From Temnopleurus reevesii (taxonomy: Eukaryota > Echinodermata > Echinoidea > Temnopleuroida > Temnopleuridae), in contig BQKZ01000001.1 in assembly GCA_036244855.1 (NCBI GenBank), positions 346,087 through 410,086 of the forward strand: a DNA stretch of 64,000 nucleotides. The letters are read 5' to 3'. The notes under the pieces were generated by a model, which did no database searches, was not told the origin of the DNA, and saw only the letters and a list, made by a program, of their open reading frames with translations. Within the stretch, counting starts at the first letter, position 1; every line of letters starts with the position of its first letter. Both the position numbers and the translations under genes were made by a program. Of this stretch, positions 49,801-61,252 are shown piece by piece.

Positions 49801-51339
49801 CTTCATAAAGTGAACAGGATCAAATGCATTTCCTTATTATTGTAACATTAATAATGTCAACCCTTTGTGGTTACTGAGGCGATGGTTTCAATCTAAATGT
49901 CTTTAACATGCCCGTTTAAAAAAATATCTTTTACTATATTTTATGAATACAACAAACCTACAATTCATCTTAGTTTAGGAATATAGTAAATGAAACTATT
50001 CATTGATTATGTACTAAAATTCCTTGCATATTCAACCATAACCATTAGAAAAGTAAATATCATTCTGGAATTCAAGGCATTTTAATTTTCTTTGAATCAT
50101 TATTTTATTGATTGAGACAGATCATTTAGTCAGAGGAAGCGGAAGTTCTTATACAAATAGAAGGATTATGTCTTTATTGAACACAAAGATAATTGAAAAT
50201 TCCATGATCTCTATGACTAAGTAATGTACCAAAATATTTGCTAACAATTAATAGAACTCTATTGGTTTCCCCGTCAATGAAACAGTACACTTCACACAGT
50301 TAATAAGTCCGGATGCGTGGGTTCCTATATCAATCTGCTTCTCTACAAAGGTTCTGCGAATTGTGCCTAACCTCAACCCACATTCAAACAGTGTGTATAA
50401 AGTTTGAGAACAAACAGTGCACATTCCAACAGGCATTATACAAACTCTTGACAAAGGTCCCTCATTGAGCGCTGCCCGCCCGACCCCAATAAAGAGGTGG
50501 GGTCTGCATACAAAGTGCAAGCCTTGTATAAGAGCGGCTATTCTGCCTCAGTGGTGGCCTGCCTTTCCCGCCTTTTAAAACTAGACTATTGACCCAGGAG
50601 GGTGTGTGTGGCTGCAGACAGTCGGCCAAGAGGTGAAGACTGTCGCGTTATAATACAACTCAAGTAGTATAGGCCTATGGACTAACTTTTATAAAACCTT
50701 ACAAGGCCACCCAGAGGGAAAATTTGTATTAAATTGAGATACTTCTAGCCATTTCTCTCTCCATGTTTCAGCAGACATGTAGCAGAGAAGTTACAACTAT
50801 ACCTCTACAATGGAGCAACGGGTTCATCATTAATGAAAGATAAGAGTAAAGCTATAGGAAAATTGTTCGAAAAGTAAAAAGACATGCAATTTGTGAGTGA
50901 GACACACAAGATTTCGGGATAGAGAAGAAATGGTATGCTATTTGAAACGAAGAGATAAAAAAATCAAAAGAAATTAGGTTAGGGCCTATATAGTATATAA
51001 GAACAAGATTACAGAGGTATTAGATATGACAATATGAGGCTCCTATGAGACAAAGAGAGAAGAGGACAGAGAGAATCACAAAGAAAAAGATTAAAGTCTT
51101 TGTGGGTATATCAAGGCAATGCACTCTTTGAGGTGCCAGTCCCCTAAACACACAATAACCGCAAGCATCCAAGGTATGTCTTTGTCGCATGAGACCTACT
51201 TTTCATTTTACCCTAATCTCTCTGGCTCTGTTCTCTTTCTTTTCAGTGTCTGCCCCTCAGAGGGGGTACTTTGCTCTCTGTTCGAAGCTGACCTTTGATT
51301 GAACGTTACCCTACCCTCAGCTCCTGGTATCGGCTGGAC
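46883..51339. other. Noncoding stretch
   Basis: The longest unmatched frame is at 48485-48952 on minus, low in complexity and without a domain. A GC-richer patch at about 50250-50640 has an E2F-like TTTCCCGCC (50564-50572). The minus-strand frame at 50248-50520 opens on TTG rather than ATG and is not a credible gene. Confidence 0.5.
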
Positions 51340-51569
51340 CACGTGGTAGGCTCAGGGCGGGGACTTGGGGTTCAGGCTAAGGGCAAGCAGGCCAAGCAGT
51401 GACATAACTGGTTTTATGCTGGATCACGTGTTGTCTGGTGAGGACCATAGGGTGATGTGATGAACCCTGGATCCACGTGGTGTTGGTGGTAGCATAGGGG
51501 TGTGAACTGAGGGTGAGCAGAGCACGTGGTGGTAGCAGAAGGGTGGGTAAATATATCCAAAGCCACGTG
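51340..51569. promoter_or_regulatory. Cluster of five CACGTG E-boxes
   Basis: CACGTG at 51340-51345, 51425-51430, 51474-51479, 51523-51528 and 51564-51569. The last three are spaced 49 and 41 bp and lie in an imperfect tandem duplication (CACGTGGTG followed by TGGTGGTAGCA-type sequence). CACGTG is bound by bHLH-ZIP factors such as USF, Myc/Max, MITF/TFE and by clock bHLH-PAS factors. The cluster could be an enhancer or a simple repeat that happens to contain the site. Confidence 0.45.
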
Positions 51570-51589
51570 GTGAAGAGTCCATACACCAG

Positions 51590-52330
51590 CTAACTTCATT
51601 CTGAAAAATGTCTTCCAGGGTAAAGCAATGACCCAACACTGTAAGAAAACACAAAATAGCAAGATGAATTTAATGTTTAATTAAGAAGGTATATATAATA
51701 CTTATATGTATGTCAGAATAGTTTCATGAATAGATGATTGCATTTGTATAAAAAAAAACACAATACAAAACATTTGAGTACTTAACATTATTCAAATTCA
51801 AAACTATGAGGCCGTCTATAAAAAAATCTCTAAATTAGATAATGAAAATGAAAATGAAAATAAAAAGCCAGAAAAAAAAATCACATTTTCTATTTCATAT
51901 CCATGGTTGATCACAGCATCTGAACTATACATTAGTCTGTGCTGCTTATAATCATCTATGAGTGAAGATGTTCATGCACAGGAAGGTCTGAGACAGCCAT
52001 CATGTGTGTATTAGTGTCAAAGCTCCAAAGCTCCTCAAAATGACTCTACTACTTGCATCAAACATGAATTTTAAGACAGGTAAAGACATTTAGGAGAGCA
52101 CAATACATGCAGTATTAACACACATGGTGAAACAAGCAAGGTGGAAGCATCTCCTCAAAGATACATTGAAAATCCATCAAAGATATCTCCTCTGGTAGAG
52201 AACAATGTTTGAGAAGATGAAAAGAGGACAAGAGACAAAGGATGATACATTTTAACAGAACATGATACTCTCCGAGATGAGGTGAGCTTGATACCAGAAT
52301 GACAATGTAAGGTCATACGAAGTTCACCGA

Positions 52331-52367
<37 letters not shown>

Positions 52368-54660
52368 GGTGGAGAATGGGGCCAAGATTGGGTTACCATC
52401 CACCCAAATTCAGTTTCAATTCATGTGACTCCAGGCGACACCCTTCATTCATACATGAAACCGCTACTAAAGAAACTTCTCAATCTTATAGACTTGGTTT
52501 GCTATAGTAACACTTCTGAACTGAGTCATGATGATGGATACTCATACACTTTCAAATCTGCCTCAACTAATTGCTCTTTCATTTCAAGTTCTTATCAAGC
52601 TTCAACAGGGCATTGCTCTGTTGTGTACAAACCATACTATTAATTGCACAAATCTAGAATTCATTTGAGAGTCCAGAAAACCGAATTGTCTGAAAAGAGA
52701 CATTCTTTTCAAATGCACTGTAAAAGTTTCAGACAATTTCAGACAGGGAAGTTTTGCCCCTCCCCTAATAGGTATGTGGTGACCTTGCTTTACTCTTGAC
52801 CCCTCAATTCCAAGAAAGTGCTGCAAGCTAAATATTCTACTTTACTATCACTTCCTTCTTCATTTTCAAAGAAAGGGAGCCAAATAGCTATTCAGACTGG
52901 AAAGACTTTTCAAATCTAAAGAATATCATGTAAATATCCTGATGAAATAGAAATGAAAATGAAATGTTAAGTGTGGCTACATATTTCCTAATAAAATGAT
53001 GCCATGAAATTACTTGACCAAGCAAATTTCCTTATGAAAGAATAAAAGTATGAGATTTCTGCATTCTCAGACAGGGAGACATCATGAAGGAAAATATATC
53101 TCCATGGATATTTCAATCAAACAAGAAGTATTGTTCCAGTTCATGAATTTATTATCTATCAATCATATCCCCATAAGAAATATGCTTGATACAAATGTAA
53201 CAATAAAACATTTCTAGTACATATGATGCAGATTGGGGAACAAAGACCACGTGGCAGCTACACATCAACCCATGAAGCATTGATTGGTATCAACATCATG
53301 CTTTATTCTACCAACAATCATTGCAAACAGGCATACCATTCAATTAGCCTGCATCTATTCAAATGTTTGAATTCACCTTGGGTGTCTGGTAAAGGCTTTG
53401 TTGGGCACAGAACACGTTCTTGAACTGGCCAGGCCAACCAGCAGGGGTGATGTAGCCCTTGTTCTCGAGTCTAGACACTGCAAAGTAGATCAATGCTCCA
53501 CTTTTCTAAGAACTTCTCACCCTCCTTGAAAGGAGATGGAAGTAGCAGAGATTACACCATCTGGAATGATGCAGGCTTCCTCCATTTTAAACACAAGTCA
53601 AGATGGCTGGTCAATGAGGAAACATCAAAATGAGGAATATCACACTTCCAAACTTGATGGATGGCTACCATACACCTCCACAGTTCGTGCTAGATCATTC
53701 AATCAAATGGTCTGAACTACAGGCCAATATATTTCTTAACATCTGCCTCTCATATCGCCACAGAATCATGCTGTTTGGGTTAGACCTGGTTCAAATACCA
53801 CTCACTGCCTACTGATTTCAAGTATGAGATCAAATCATCATGGGAACTGGTTCCAAACAAACTTAAGCGTGCAGGTTTTCAGTGATCACGATGGTTGCTG
53901 ACAAAATACAATCCAGCTCCAACCTGCAATTTTTGAGGGCTTGGCTAAGCAGATGTTGTTCAGAATCACCACTATGCTATACATGTAACAGAATAAATTG
54001 ACATCATTGCTTGGTACTCTAATGAAGATGTGAAAAAAGGTATCTCTTCCTCCTTAAGATTCACAGATGGGATTTCTGTGGAAATTATGAGTTTTACAAA
54101 AATAAATCTTTGACTTAGATGTGCAATTATTCTCTCTGGTCATGGTGCATTTGGTTTCTAATTTGCAATTCAATAAAAAGGGATAAAATGTAGCTGCAAA
54201 TTAAACTTAGACAATGCTACTGCAGTGTAGTATACTTGGCATTGTAATGGGTAGTGCTCCATAATAAAGTTTATTGGTGCCAAATTGTTAAAATTCTTGA
54301 GACAAATTTAATGAGCGTTTATTCATTAAGGAAATACTTAACTTCAATTTCTTCCTGGTGAAAACAAGCTTTTTAACTTGACATAACTTCCTGCTATGTC
54401 ATGTATGTGAATCCTTAATAATTTTGAAGGTCTTTCCTTATTTGAGATAAACAGGTAATCTACAAACTTTAAATTTGCAATATAACTCAAGGTTTTTTTT
54501 TTTACCTTTCATGCTGGGTTTGCATAATATGCAAAAGTAGTTTCAGTTTTTAAAAAAAATCTTAAAAGTTAATAGTTCTTTTTATTTCTTTTGAGAAACA
54601 AGCAAGGAAATTTTCTACAAATACAGAAATTATAATGAAACATAATGGTATGTATTCCAA
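51590..54660. other. Noncoding stretch
   Basis: Includes the CT microsatellite, a sixth CACGTG (53248-53253), and a CCAGCAGGGGTGA that loosely resembles a CTCF core near 53438. No coding exon recognised. Confidence 0.5.
52334..52365. repeat. (CT)n microsatellite
   Basis: 32 bp of pure CT. Confidence 0.95.
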
Positions 54661-54777
54661 CAGCAGGTTTAACTTAACCCATGACTAAGTCATTATCATT
54701 TAGACCCAGGCAATTGAAAAGTTAAACCAATGGTCTAAATGGCTATGATTTAGAGCCAGTTTAAGTTAAACCTCCTG
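54661..54777. mobile_element. MITE-like miniature inverted-repeat element
   Basis: Terminal inverted repeats of 17 bp with one mismatch: CAGCAGGTTTAACTTAA (54661-54677), and the reverse complement of 54761-54777. Internal symmetry adds ATTTAGACCCA against TGGTCTAAAT, and a perfect 13-bp palindrome ATGACTAAGTCAT (54681-54693). At 117 bp it has no coding capacity. I see no clear target-site duplication. Confidence 0.65.
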
Positions 54778-57700
54778 GAAAAAAAGGCAATAGACTTCAA
54801 AATATAGGTAATCATTATCAACCTCCCATTATTAACCTGTATAACACGAGAGCGGCAGAAAACAAAACACAAGTCTGGAAATGAGAAAACTATATATTCC
54901 CACTAATCATAGTCTTTCTCTTTAACATATTCAAGGAAACTGATAGAAGGAAGAACATGCAAAGACTGATTGAGACCAAAGTATCCTAATCCGAGGTACT
55001 TTTCCCTAAAACTTTGGAGGAAGTGGAAGCGCAGGAATATCCTGGTATCAGCTAGAATTTGTGGTTAGGTTGAGAGCAAATCAAAACAGAAACAAACTAT
55101 GAAGTTGTTTAGGACATCTGAGATATGGGAGTGGACTACTGGGAAAGCATGGAGGAATTTCCTTATTTGTCACTTGCTAAATGGACATGTTTCTTTGTAA
55201 CTGGAGAGTACGTATTTAAAAGTTTCATATAAATTAAAAAATAACAACAATTTCTTTGTATTCATGATTGTATTTGGCCCATTCCAAATATACAAATAAT
55301 AAGAAAATTAATGATTTTCTTTCATTCATATTTGAACAGGAGAAAAGGGAATGAATACAAAATAAAGTCCACATATTTTTCAACTCAAATAGTACGAGTT
55401 GAAAAGTAACAGCATTCATTTTATACTACAAACCTTTTTTGTGCCGTATTCTAATGTTTTCACCCTGTTCAGCTTACTCTATAGATTGTTTCCGTGTTGA
55501 GAGTAAATATGAATTAACGTCACACAAAAATCAAACAACACAATTCCAGCATAACGAAGCTTGACTTCTCTTTATTATACTGACACCAAGGCCAACTATC
55601 TTTTATAAACAAAACTCATTAACATTCCCTTTTAAGGAAACAAGTTGATATAACATACCACACTCTCTATCTTACAATTAAACATTACCCGAATCTTGAT
55701 TTCCTCTTCAAGATTGACAATGCAGTTTTCTTTATACATTCCATATGGTAGGAAACGTTTGTTGTAAAAAAGTATTTCTCTATGTTATCATATTAAAATC
55801 ATTCAACGATCATACATATGCACAAAAGAAGACCTGCAAGGCTTGAGCATTTTGACTGAGGGCTCAAATCATTAATTCCTCATTCTTTGCTGTAATAAAA
55901 ATTCTGCTATCCCTCTACACTACTTCTAATATAAAACTTTGTTATCTTATTCTTTGTTCACTGTATGTCTTCCTCTTAGCATACCAGTGTTTTATAATCC
56001 AGGTTTGGGGTCACGCTCAAACGAGCTTACTCATTGTGAGCTGGCATACTCGCCCAATGGGACAGTCCCACAGAAAGTACCGACCTTTGCACACATATAA
56101 GGGAAGTAGGTTACAAACTAGTGGACAAGAAATCTGCCTAACTCTAAGAACTAATAGGCTGGTTCCTGGAACAGTGGTGTTATTGTTTCATTTTAGTGAA
56201 AAGTTGAGAGAATTGAAATTGTTATACTTCAAAACAACAAAAACAAACAGTATACTACTGTTAGTTAAACAAATAAGTGTACAGATACATTACTGTTTTG
56301 GCAGCTTCCACAAATGTTTTTTCAAACTTCTATTTCCAAAGACCATGAATTAAAGTCTCCTCGACCACTTGAGGAAACAAAAAGCTTACACACATGATGA
56401 TGAACAAATACCCCCTTTTTCTTGTTAAAATCTTTATATTGTTTTAACAATTCACCATAGTGAGGTAATCCACAACCTTTCCCTGTTTCAAGTCGGGAAT
56501 GTATGATATTATCACACAAACAAGTTTGAAAAATGCTTACCAGAAATTTTAAAGTGGGACACTTAAAATCACAAAGAAATATTGGTTTTAAAAATGAAAG
56601 TCTTATTCCCAGAAAACCACTTCTGATAGAAACTGACATAATTATTTCATCTAACGTTTGATGTGTCCTTGGCGACACTTGCATTTCTATATTTAATAAG
56701 ACTTCTGGGCTATAAAAACTATTCAAATGTGCAGGTTTCACTTTTGTTTCTTATCTCTTTTTGTCTGCATGATATTTTTAAGCATTTTTCTTGGGAAATC
56801 CAGGCCACCCATTTCTCTGCAATCCATTCAGCTCTGCCCTTAATAGGATGAATCTTTATAACCAACTTTCATTACATCTTTGTAGTTGATTTAATGTACA
56901 CAAACAAAACCTCACTTCAATTCTATGAATTTTGTTAATTTCCTTGTTCTGTATTGACTGCAATATATAATTCCTAGCAATTTATCAGCTCCTCAGATAG
57001 GAGTTGAAGCCAGCTCCATATTGAAAAGGAATAAAAAGATTAATGCAACCAATAGAGGTTATCCATTGTGAATTTTCAGTCCATTGCCTGATCTGCTTTT
57101 TACTGCTTCATGAAATAAAGCAGGATACAAGAGATACCACACCCTTTTAATTCTCCCCAAGCATTTCAATCCTAAACAGTGTCCACTCATGATCCACTGA
57201 ATAATATTATTCTGCTATTGCTTATATTTTTGGTATTTCGTTTTGCATCGAAAGAAAGCATAAACATTAATCTTGTCTGCATTTTGCATGCAAACACTGC
57301 ATTCATTATTAGAGCTACTATATAATTCAATTATGGTAAGGACAATTAAGTATTCATTTACAGAATAGTGATCTATTACAGTGATGATGGTATATGGTTC
57401 ATTTAAGAATTGAAATTGAAAGAACATTTGATCTAAAATGTAATTATTATCAACTTTGCATGATTTCACAGAGATTACAAATCTTCAAAAGATCAGTAAT
57501 TCTTAAAGCACAATTACATGAGATCAACTTTATTACTACATGTTATCATACCAGCGAGCATAATACATTTTTTAATGAGGTTTGACCACATAAGAAAAGG
57601 AGTCAATCATGATGGAAAAAATATGTATGATTGTGAATATTTGAAACGAGGCAGAACAAGACTAATTCAAAAGGTAGGCCTACATGTATCACAGAAGTAT

Positions 57701-60354
57701 AAAGTCATCAAATTTCAGTGTAATCAGAAGTTCATACCCTCTACTTTGTTGTTGATCAGAAGTGCAAATATTAAACCATTTTTACTAAACCATATAAAAC
57801 ATCCTATAGATATGTCTCCATGAAAATTTAACAGTTGATGACAACAAATTTATTTTCAAGCTTTTATCTCACTGCATTGAGGTAACTAAACTTTGATTTT
57901 AATGAGTTTGCTGGTGCCTAAAATGAGAATAGGTTAATCCACTCTACAAAACGGTTGAGTCACTGTCCAAACTTACCCTAGCCTGGACCCTTTGTCCACT
58001 GACTGCATGGTCAAGCACATTATTGGTGACCAGCTGACCAGATGACCAAGCCTTTGTCCAGTCATTATACAGCCAGTTCAGCCATAGTTCATCTCTGACA
58101 ACGCTTTGTTAGTAAACAATTCCAACGAGTCGAGCCCACACACATATAGTATACGCATACCAACAAAGGTTTCCGAACTTGAAAAAATGGCCCACTTTCG
58201 ACTCTTTGTTCAGAAATATTATTGTTAGGTGGGTCTAAAATTAGCGACTGGAAAAAGTTTGCTTGGAGGAAAGACATTTATCACAGCTTCAACATACATT
58301 GTTGTTGTTTCCAAACTTTATCGTGATAGCTCATCCCAAATGAAAAAAATATATCCCAACTCCAACGCTGCTTTACGCGATCAATCATAACAAGCAAGAT
58401 ACATAGACATCAAATTGAACTCAGAAAATATAATATTTAGGCTGAATATCACAAAATGAATGAATTTCAACTGAATATCTTCCCCAGCATTCTTTGTTTC
58501 CAGTACAGGTCTACATTGGTTATTGATTTCTTTGTTCAATATACACCTGTCACATAAAATAGGCCCTTTTCTTTGTTGTGAAAATCCCTGCAACTTTCTT
58601 TGTCTGCTCTAACTTCTGTAAGCATTTTTCTGCAGTGCCCATTAATTCTGCATTTTGCTCTGTTTAGTTTCGTTTTCTTTCATTTTTGTTACTGAGCAAA
58701 ACCACAATCCTTGAATTGGTCTCTGGAGTAGATACACTGGTGGGGGTTCAGCATTCCAAATAGATCATCTCCTTGGTCTCTGTCCTACTTTGGCTTATAC
58801 CACCTCTCTCTCTCTCCTTCTCTATCTCTCTCCTGTCCACATCTTATCCAATATATAATTTTGATCATTTTTCTGCCTAATCACATATTATCTTTCTTCT
58901 TTTTCTTGGCTTCTCTTCATTTTTCCTTCTAATCAGATCGTGGACAAGCTTTCACTTTCGTTTGACATACCAACCATTCCATGGGATCAGGACTGAAGGT
59001 TTGCCCCACCCCTCCCATGTTTCGCAGAAACTAAAAATAGGCCACAAAATATTTCAAGAAATATTAAATATAGTCAATAAATCAAAACACACTATAGGCT
59101 TACCATGAAATTATCACAAATGAAATTGCTATATTTTGTCAGATATTAGTATGGAGATAACAGCATGATATTGTGGGTTGTGGGCTAAAAATCAGATTAT
59201 GCTCATTCCACATATAAACTCAACATTTGCAGACCTCCATAATAAGTATGCTTCACTCAACAATCCGAGATAAGTATGAAAACTATGACAACCATATAAC
59301 CTTATAATGCTTCATCTAAATATTGTCTACTATAGATAAAAAATTTATCCATTCTGCTCCATAATTCCATGTTTTCTTTTTTTTTAAATGCTTTGTGCTA
59401 TCTTCACCAGTTATAAGATCTAATATCGATATCTATCTTTCACTATCAATCTCTTTGTTACTTNAGAAACAAAGCCAGTGGAAGTAAAACAAAGAGTACA
59501 ATACTGACCCACATTTTCAAATCCTAGAAGGTGAACAAAAGGATGGTTTCTGAAAACTTACAAGAGTATCTTCTTTTTTCCTAATATAAATATCTCTCTC
59601 CATCTCAATATTTCCCAAATATCACTTGACAAAAACAAAACATAAGTAAAGCAATAATTGGCAATTTAAAACAAAAATATCATATTGGTATGTCCAATCC
59701 TTGTATCCTCATCAGGATTTTCAAAAAAACTTTTTCTTGTAAGACTTCAAGTCATATGATAATATGATATCAACAACAGAAGCAAATGCAAGTGAATGCA
59801 GGTTAGAAAAAACACAAAAATGATTTGAATGAATTTGTCGCAGGTCTACTATTCTCAGTTTAATTGCTCTTTGCAATATTTTACCTTTTGGAGTATCAAT
59901 ATGCAGATTCCTCCCCACAATTCTGTCATGATTCAGGATAAATGAAAATAACCCATATTTCTATTTGACACAGAGAAATGTGAAAATATATGAGAAAGAT
60001 ATTGTCTTATATTACAGTTTGAAGTATGATATTTAAACCGCAACTTTACCTAGCCTTTATGAGACTGAAAAGAATACCCAATGAGGGCAGGGGTACATGC
60101 ATGTATTAAATCTAAAAATGCACATCACGTTGGATTTGGATAAGTATCAATTGCTCGATTCTGGGAATTGATGCTAATTTAGTAAATTAAGCTCTGTGAA
60201 TGGACATTGTAACCTTAATAGGCAAAGCCTCCAAAATGTAATCATTTATCACTGACAGGGTAATGTAGGCTTGAATGGAATATTTGAAATAGGCAGAAGC
60301 AGTGTATGGCCTGTAGAGACTAGAACATCTGGCTGCCGATGGTTACTATAATAG
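54778..60354. other. Noncoding stretch
   Basis: AT-rich. Has a CT-rich run at about 58803-58835, one ambiguous base (59464), and a minus-strand frame at 56322-56741 with no recognisable domain. No gene claimed. Confidence 0.5.
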
Positions 60355-61163
60355 GAGACGGGGTGATGCGGTCCGGTTCGCCGAGGATGCAGACTATGTG
60401 ACATCTTATCACTGAACATTCATTGACTACGGGATGGTTGGAGGGAGGGAGAGGTACAAGAGAGCAGGAGACAGGGATGGGGTAACTTAGAGAGAAAGGG
60501 AGAAAGAGGGAGAGAGATAGAGACGGGGTAATGCAGTCCGGTACGCAGAGGATGCAGACTATGTGACATCTTATCACTGAACATTCATTGACTATGGGAT
60601 GGTTGTAGGGAGGGAGAGGTACAAGATAGCTGGAGACGGGTGGGGTAAGAGAGAAAGGGAGAAAGAGAGAGAGATAGTTAGAGACGGGGTGATGCAGTCC
60701 GGTATGCAGAGGATGCAGACTATGTGACATCTTATCACTGAACATTCATTGACTACAGGATGGTTGTAGGGAGGGAGAGGTACAAGATAGCTGGAGACGG
60801 GTGGGGTAAGAGAGAAAGGGAGAAAGAGAGAGAGATAGAGAGAGACGGGGTGATGCAGTCTGGTACGCAGAGGATGCAGACTATGTGACATCTTATCACT
60901 GAACATTCATTAACTACAGGATGGTTGTAGGGAGAGAGAAGTAAAAGATAGCTGGAGACAGGTGGGGTAAGAGAGAAAGGGAGAAAGAGTGAGAGATAGA
61001 GAAAGACGGGGTGATGCAGTCCGGTTCGCCGAGGATGCAGCCTATGTGACATCTTATCACTGAACATTCATGGACTACAGGATGGTTGTAGGCAGGGAGA
61101 GGTACAAGATAGCTGGAGACAGGGGTGGGGCAAGAGGGATAGTAAAAGAGAGAGAGAGAGAGG
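60355..61163. repeat. Minisatellite, about five copies of a 161-165 bp unit
   Basis: Units start at 60355, 60520, 60681, 60842 and 61003, giving lengths of 165, 161, 161 and 161 bp; the fifth decays into GA-rich sequence. Each unit has a conserved part (GACGGGGTGATGCAGTCCGG through the CATTCATTGACTA region) and a variable GA-rich part. Because 161 is not a multiple of three, the same peptide repeats in shifting minus-strand frames, which argues against coding. Confidence 0.93.
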
Positions 61164-61252
61164 AAGGAGGGGGGGGGGGGGCAAGGGGAAGGGAAAGGGA
61201 AAGAGGGACGGCGGGGTAGGGTAGTAGAAAAAAAGAGAAACATGGACGGATA
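61164..61252. repeat. G-rich low-complexity tract
   Basis: Follows the minisatellite: a G13 run (about 61169-61181) then AGGG-type purine-rich sequence. Confidence 0.8.

Noticed and set aside
50248..50520. Cys-containing minus-strand frame of 90 codons
   Set aside because: Begins at TTG, not ATG; no family resemblance and no splice context.
51377..51662. Three overlapping minus-strand frames
   Set aside because: All arise from the E-box-containing duplicated tract; open in several frames at once, which marks composition, not coding.
53438..53450. CTCF-like CCAGCAGGGGTGA
   Set aside because: Only the first part of the core matches; a single weak site is not enough.
56322..56741. 139-codon minus-strand open frame
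   Set aside because: No recognised motif and no supporting splice sites; length within chance expectation.
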